Below, piece by piece: positions 62,101 through 64,000 of a DNA stretch of 64,000 nucleotides. This DNA is from Owenia fusiformis (taxonomy: Eukaryota; Annelida; Polychaeta; Sabellida; Oweniidae): assembly GCA_903813345.2 (NCBI GenBank), contig CAIIXF020000001.1:26651915-26715914 (forward strand), in the 5' to 3' direction. Every line of letters starts with the position of its first letter. The stretch's first letter is position 1. Below the pieces are notes generated by a model, which worked only from the letters and a program-made list of their open reading frames with translations, was not told the DNA's origin and did no database searches. The position numbers and the translations under genes are program-made.

Positions 62101-64000
62101 CAGATAGATATCATACAGCACGAAGGCTAATATTTTGTGACGGCCATACAGTCATTGACAGAATACCACCAACAAAAGGAAGCCTTGCTCAGAAAATCTT
62201 AAGAACTTGCTAACCAAGGTGGTATTGTTTGGGGGCAACTGTACAATCTCCATCTAAAATTGGTATAGGAGTTAACAACATGGGGCTGGAAGTATGACAT
62301 GTCTCTACTGGTGCCACTATTGACATCCCTTCCTCAAGCAGCCAAGGCATGCCAAGCATTGGTCAAGTATGGGTGCAAGGTGAAATGTGGTCCTGGGTGC
62401 TAACATTTCAAAAATGGATAAGTATCCACTGCTATGTGCAAATGCCATGGTCAATGCAAGTCATTAGACAAAAAAAGTAGCAGACATAAAATTGAGCCTT
62501 GTGGGACTCCAGTTTTCATACAAAAATGATCCAGTGACTTTAACTGCATATGAACATCTAATAGGTACTATCATTAGTCATGTTTGATCAGTATACAACT
62601 ATTTTGACTTATTAAATTACAACTTTAGTCACTTTTTCTGATTTTTCAATACATCGTGGCTGCCATCTTGAATTTTTGGTGAAAAAGTCAATGGATTGCT
62701 TGGTGCCACTTCAGGTTTTCAAAAGAATGGTATGAAGTTTTGAAATCCACCTTCAAATTGCTTCTATATATTTTTGAAATATTTTCACCTAAATATTCCT
62801 GACTATAATGACATATCTGGTAGATGGCAATGGGCTGGAGGACCTTGTTTTGACACAACATCAATGAGATATACTCATTGGGGCCATGGGCAACCTGATA
62901 ATTCCAAAGGAAGAGAACACTGTATACACCTTTACAGTCCATTTTCTTTGAAGATGAATGACGTTGCATGTTATTCTAAATACAACTTCATTTGTGAGAT
63001 AAATCTCAAGTAACACTACTAAAGATGAATGGCTATAGATGATAAGCATGCAACAACATTAGAAATAACCTGTAATAAAAAATGAAAGATGAGTAAAACA
63101 AGAAAAAAACGCATCATAGATCAGCTTGACAGTATTCACATGGGATGAGCACATAAATCTTCAATTAAATTACTATATATTGTGTTTTCAAATAAAAAAT
63201 TAACTAATAAAAATAAATTCATGTCTATCTTGTATAACATTCATGTCATTCCCCCATAGTTGCCACTGGAGTATATCACATATAAGCTATCAAACATTCA
63301 TTCCTTAGAATTGAAAACTTAAGATTCCTGCCAATTTGGAGTGGTGGCTATTTTAAATGAATATTTTTTCCTACTTACCATAATTCATCTTTCAACCAAA
63401 TATGAGTTATGCACGAGATGGACCAAACAGACAGACTGCTTCAATATATCCAATCTAAACTTCATTGAATGAGCTTTCATATGATATATTACTTAGGGGG
63501 GTAAACCTATCTAAGACTGGAGGCAGATGAGGGACGCTCATTATGAAACACCCTGTGGGCATGTATATTAATAAGCTGTGTCCTGTCAATTTACACCTCA
63601 GACAACAAGGCAATAAATGGCCAATCTGTACATATTACAGATTGGAACGGAGAAACTTCATTATCAATTTATAGATTAGGCTGTTATATCGCCCTCAATA
63701 TAAGAGAAGCAAATTTAATTTTTAAATGAGCAATTTTTCTCAATTTTCATATTCCCAATATAACAAAAGAACGTACTCTATACCCTCTGATTGTATAAAC
63801 TACATGTCATTGTGAATCAAAAGTATTTCAAGGATCTCCAGGATGCAAATAACAGCTATTAGCACTTCAAGACAACATCATACACTAAAGCATATTACCT
63901 TGACACCTGCATGAAATACTGCACTGTTATGTATGACCCATGCATGCTTTTTTAGATTCAATGCTGAAGTAGGTAGGGGCAATCTCTCAGGACTGTATCC
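46900..64000 (-). CDS. NEURL4: Neuralized-like protein 4 (NEURL4), C-terminal eight exons
   Basis: NEURL4 is a multi-NHR adaptor known in vertebrates to bind HERC2 and CP110 at centrioles; the fly homologue acts in Notch-ligand traffic. Exons in transcript order: 63899-64000 (continues past the window), 53710-53889, 53394-53469, 52696-52797, 49937-50075, 49449-49564, 47466-47601 (or longer, to 47901) and 46900-47104. All phases agree, giving 351 residues. The first two exons form an NHR domain (WVIHNSAVFHAG then LHLYVNGVDQGIAA...YAIVDLYGKC). A Cys-rich part follows (ACVKNCDYKNLC, ICYCDTCHKI), then PYGWCKF, then EKWHLAYHGTHIDKVRRILD, then the conserved KPGSYKTGPQTLG and NNEVEWSTKEEGA, ending at TAA. 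The upstream exons lie outside the window. The 10 kb NHR intron holds a nested lectin gene. Confidence 0.92.
47466..47601 (-). CDS. NEURL4: NEURL4 penultimate exon, minimal form
   Basis: The minimal exon (136 nt) encodes GLSEPESFSLLSTSGSRKPE, ECDVSPICLSPSVRYGCS and STFAPQY. Its acceptor and first 40 bases lie inside a six-unit 60-bp tandem array, so the true 5' border may be at 47601, 47661, 47721, 47781, 47841 or 47901. All six are in phase 1, and every longer version stays open. Confidence 0.85.
47561..47920 (-). repeat. Six 60-bp tandem units, each with a splice acceptor and exon start
   Basis: Five units (47561-47860) are practically identical. The sixth (47861-47920), the first met by the spliceosome, has a few changes and keeps the ancestral intron flank. 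Each unit reads, on the minus strand, TATATTGGTTTATTGCAG (acceptor) and then 40 bases of exon. The unit is divisible by three and has no stop in the coding frame. Confidence 0.95.
48109..48920. mobile_element. ~810-bp inverted-repeat element in NEURL4 intron
   Basis: The ends are TATCGCACTTTGAA and TTCAAAGTGCGATA. Inside are GGTCAAATCTGA-type sequence shared (inverted) with 14700-15000, three AAATGGCCGCCA-like units and a CCCGCCCGCCCGCCCG tract near 48848. No coding sequence. Confidence 0.72.
48968..49346 (-). mobile_element. Helitron-like element, family 2, copy 1
   Basis: On the minus strand the 3' end is a hairpin (GCTATGCTTTTGCATTGC) followed six bases later by CTAG and then TTA. The other end carries a hairpin (CCGAACTTCGTTCGA). 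Subterminal repeats ATCCCATCGAAC and GTTCGATGGGAT are inverted to each other. Copies 2 and 3 are at 56107 and 57969. Confidence 0.62.
49449..49564 (-). CDS. NEURL4: NEURL4 exon with YHG motif
   Basis: It encodes LRPKAQSLNVQEKWHLAYHG and THIDKVRRILDSGELIMP. It ends in phase 1 at CCAG/GTAAAA, ready to join any of the tandem acceptors of the next exon. Confidence 0.92.
49937..50075 (-). CDS. NEURL4: NEURL4 Cys-rich exon 2
   Basis: It encodes DEYFIADQAICYCDTCHKIR, HDDPYMKIGDPPKEF and ATPYGWCKFTL. The pattern of Cys and His suggests a bound metal ion together with the preceding exon (inference). Confidence 0.9.
50333..52519 (+). mobile_element. 5'-truncated LINE insertion with 14-bp target-site duplication
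   Basis: The insertion (50347-52505) is flanked by AAATAAACTAAAAA at 50333-50346 and 52506-52519. It ends in an A-rich tail (AATAAAAAAATAAAAAAA). It lies in a NEURL4 intron, antisense to the host gene. The left part of the element, with its endonuclease, is missing. This is the usual result of incomplete target-primed reverse transcription. Confidence 0.92.
50350..52428 (+). CDS. LINE reverse transcriptase, intact 692-aa ORF, N-terminally truncated
   Basis: The frame starts at the first ATG, three bases past the insertion joint. Reverse-transcriptase motifs are in order: ILFIDFKKSFDSIEW (45-59), RQGCPVSALAF (107-117), SQYADDANLFL with the catalytic ADD (147-157), and GLELNIDKTE. A C-terminal zinc-knuckle-like segment CSLCGEVCTLKHLLFTC lies near 583-599. 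The style fits the L1/Tx1 side of LINEs. No endonuclease domain is present, and the missing RT N-terminus makes autonomous activity unlikely. The absence of stops suggests a recent insertion. Confidence 0.9.
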   Translation: MQKVIAKIIGSQQTAYINNRFIGNSCRLTLDIYEYAENYEKEGAILFIDFKKSFDSIEWNFIFETFKKFNFPEQFIKWIKILYVKPMVTIKQNGWFSENIHMQRSCRQGCPVSALAFIMCTEVLALKIKQNINIKGIEINNNEYKLSQYADDANLFLKDKDSILQAIQTIQSFSYVSGLELNIDKTEGIWLGRSKVNENNFANIKFSNEPVKTLGIFIGHNKDKCYELNWLNRITKLEKVLDSWKKRNLTLIGKITVIKSIALPKLIYAASILQYDNEIVKRVNTIIYKFLWDGKDKIRRTIIINSLEKGGLNMIDFESQLHALKAAWIPRLYDKKQMMNKIPYLYFDNIVNDFDVLLKMNSFDLQYFQKIPIFYQQVLCAHAKCKDKKNLENMKTCDILQETIWGNSLFTVNKKTLYFRNWIESGIVYVKDLIIEDTFNDINHIFQKLQEKQNWISEFYQVNSSMNIARGFIDVNKAKYTNIPNYRLKANNVLFQIRDQKSKFFYEILKNKQSEKWFMKKKWEREFCFLNNETFDEINWENLFFTKIKCKEKKIANFNFKIINNILPSLNDLHLYGKSETYNCSLCGEVCTLKHLLFTCTLSQNVWKYIFNISGLKITYRKLIIGYNGNDNQTAFLNYFISIVTFVIYKAYIQELNNGIKRNFEGIVKTLKFEIYVRKNVFFKNKWNMIRL
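52696..52797 (-). CDS. NEURL4: NEURL4 Cys-rich exon 1
   Basis: It encodes GMKEKLWQKLEPACVKNCDY, KNLCTRLKQSLGLP. It ends in phase 1 at CCTG/GTACAG. The frame stays open to a TAG 36 nt further on, but the splice joins perfectly to the next exon (GLP/DEYF). Confidence 0.88.
53394..53469 (-). CDS. NEURL4: NEURL4 linker exon
   Basis: This 76-nt exon encodes VTVVDDSSRLESQHSDQKEK and VFIED. The first residues finish the NHR domain. It ends in phase 1. Confidence 0.82.
53710..53889 (-). CDS. NEURL4: NEURL4 NHR exon, 3' half
   Basis: This 180-nt exon is phase 0 at both ends. It encodes YGPGLSNLSVGHKVGVQIEP, LHLYVNGVDQGIAAIDIP, and YAIVDLYGKCKQ, the core of a neuralized homology repeat. Confidence 0.92.
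53890..56106. other. NEURL4 intron, nothing recognised
   Basis: AT-rich non-coding sequence. A full CRE octamer (TGACGTCA) sits at about 55718 in a short GC-richer patch that ends in GTAATGGCGGACC. Confidence 0.45.
56107..56545 (-). mobile_element. Helitron-like element, family 2, copy 2
   Basis: The same layout as 48968-49346: CTAG, hairpin (GCTACGCTTTGGCGTTGC on the minus strand), ATCCCATCGAAC, an AAATGGCC-rich body and, at the far end, CCGAACTTTGTTCGATG. Confidence 0.62.
57593..57893 (+). CDS. C-type lectin exon A (signal peptide, first half of domain)
   Basis: The ATG directly follows the acceptor, so a 5' UTR exon probably lies upstream. The exon ends AATGTTTGGACTG/GTAAGT in phase 1. 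Confidence 0.82.
57593..63013 (+). CDS. Secreted C-type lectin, nested in the NEURL4 intron (at least two exons)
   Basis: Exon 57593-57893 follows TTTCATTTCAG and starts MGHKVEVMLFKVAVMIILLG, a signal peptide, then ECSTQCPTAF...CYLFLYAPGTEATWYEANAY and HLLTIETSAEY...NVWTG. Donor: GTAAGT, phase 1. The second half (about 62790-63013) reads ISGRWQWAGGPCFDTTSMRY, THWGHGQPDNSKGREHCIHL, and MNDVACYSKYNFICEINLK, then TAA. Together they make one C-type lectin domain with its six core cysteines, a QPD motif (associated with galactose-type binding in the family) and MND in place of WND. The two halves are 4.9 kb apart and a 3.3 kb palindrome ends right at the second exon. No AG acceptor in the right phase is visible there, so the second exon's start, or the gene's function, is uncertain. 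Confidence 0.8.
57969..58600 (-). mobile_element. Helitron-like element, family 2, copy 3
   Basis: It starts with CTAG and the hairpin GCAACGCCAAGGCGTAGC as in copies 1 and 2, and ends GAACTTCGTTCATTGGATCA. It is longer because of duplicated body segments and a 28-bp tandem array. It lies in the lectin intron. Confidence 0.6.
58430..58560. repeat. 28-bp tandem array (GACAGACAGGTGGACAAACG)
   Basis: There are about four and a half units of GACAGACAGGTGGACAAACG plus TACGTATA within the family-2 element. They create repetitive minus-strand frames that are not genes. Confidence 0.9.
61079..61465 (+). pseudogene. Fragment of a transposon-associated protein in the palindrome arm
   Basis: Two overlapping frames (61079-61465 and 61158-61346) carry pieces of one protein: GTLLVYVMRPGVATNFQEYA, then, in the other frame, RLDAIWDVYQQNSGKSLTRI, then back, AENPMPKNWLGFLRNGQNKT. 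The sequence resembles hypothetical proteins common in repetitive DNA of aquatic invertebrates. I do not know its function. The left arm carries a further decayed inverse copy (minus strand, 60628-60843). Confidence 0.6.
61566..61850 (+). mobile_element. tRNA-derived SINE fragment
   Basis: A perfect B box (GGTTCGATTCC, 61590-61600) sits inside a T-arm-like CCCCGGG...CCCGG stem. No A box is seen, so the 5' part is lost. A body with GCACACAAAAGAACACAGGG follows, ending with ATAATAATAATAATTAGGGC. The fragment replaces about 75 bp that is still present in the left arm of the palindrome. Confidence 0.68.
62790..63013 (+). CDS. C-type lectin exon B (second half of domain)
   Basis: The frame around YNDISGRWQWAGG to CEINLK is clear and ends in TAA at 63011-63013. 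The 5' border is approximate because no fitting AG acceptor is seen between the palindrome's end (about 62783) and the coding part. Confidence 0.7.
63014..63898. other. NEURL4 intron, nothing recognised
   Basis: AT-rich sequence between the lectin stop codon and the NEURL4 NHR exon. It must contain the lectin 3' UTR. AATAAA-like motifs are present near 63190. Confidence 0.45.
63899..64000 (-). CDS. NEURL4: NEURL4 NHR exon, 5' half (partial)
   Basis: It encodes GYSPERLPLPTSALNLKKHA then WVIHNSAVFHAGVK and ends in phase 0 at AAG/GTAATA. It joins the next exon in the middle of the NHR domain. Its 5' border lies beyond the window. Confidence 0.8.

Larger units (their letters stand above)
59508..62783. 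mobile_element. 3.3-kb near-palindromic element in the lectin intron
   Basis: The left arm (59508 to about 60947) is the diverged inverse of the right arm (about 61008-62783). A spacer of about 60 bp separates them. The ends are AATATTTCAAAAATATATAG and its inverse. Each arm carries a LINE-type RT scrap (GVPQGSILCPLLF, near 59775-59820 on plus and mirrored near 62500) and part of a transposon-associated protein (DAIWDVYQQNSGKSLTRIHR, AENPMPKNWLGFL; best kept in the right arm, 61079-61465, frameshifted). The right arm is interrupted by a SINE fragment. TTCAC flanks both ends and could be a target-site duplication. Confidence 0.85.

Overview
This is animal genomic DNA. It is AT-rich and gene-sparse, and its genes are split by GT-AG introns, several of them many kilobases long. 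No bacterial operon or viral gene is visible. The mix of repeats (DIRS-like and Penelope-like retroelements, a LINE, tRNA-derived SINEs, many inverted-repeat elements, Helitron-like arrays, and short tracts of the type GTCCGTCTGTCC) together with the gene families suggests a marine invertebrate. A mollusc or another lophotrochozoan is my best guess, but the sequence does not settle it.

Layout. (1) 5015-18246, plus strand: the 3' part of an acyl-protein thioesterase gene (LYPLA1/2 type). An 11 kb intron holds a 72-bp satellite (5667-7185) and a 6 kb Helitron-like array (9147-15364). The exon carrying the catalytic Asp and His is present twice, as two equal-length, same-phase versions. (2) 22613-32307, minus strand: a complete six-exon POP1 gene (RNase P/MRP subunit, 820 aa). 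One intron holds a decayed DIRS-like tyrosine-recombinase retroelement (24378-29584) that still shows its terminal and internal complementary repeats. (3) 32990-41400: intergenic sequence with G-rich repeats, several inverted-repeat elements, a Penelope-like reverse transcriptase remnant and a SINE. (4) 41438-42148, minus strand: an intronless folate-receptor-family gene with all 16 expected cysteines. (5) 42590-46424: more inverted-repeat elements, including two copies of one family in opposite orientation. (6) 46900-64000, minus strand: the last eight exons of a NEURL4 (neuralized-like 4) gene. Its introns hold a 5'-truncated LINE with clean target-site duplications (50333-52519), three related Helitron-like elements, and a nested C-type lectin gene on the plus strand (57593-63013). 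The lectin intron is filled by a 3.3 kb near-palindrome (59508-62783).

The genes do not form a pathway. The most notable points concern transcript diversity and genome architecture. First, a tandem array of six 60-bp units repeats the 3' splice acceptor and the start of the penultimate NEURL4 exon; every acceptor is in the same phase, so 0 to 5 extra copies of a 20-residue segment are possible. Second, the thioesterase gene has a duplicated catalytic exon. Third, the DIRS-like element keeps an internal copy of its own circle junction. Fourth, the large palindrome lies exactly at the 3' splice site of the lectin exon.

Exon boundaries were derived by hand from splice signals, reading-frame phase and family similarity recalled from memory. 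No transcript or database search was available.
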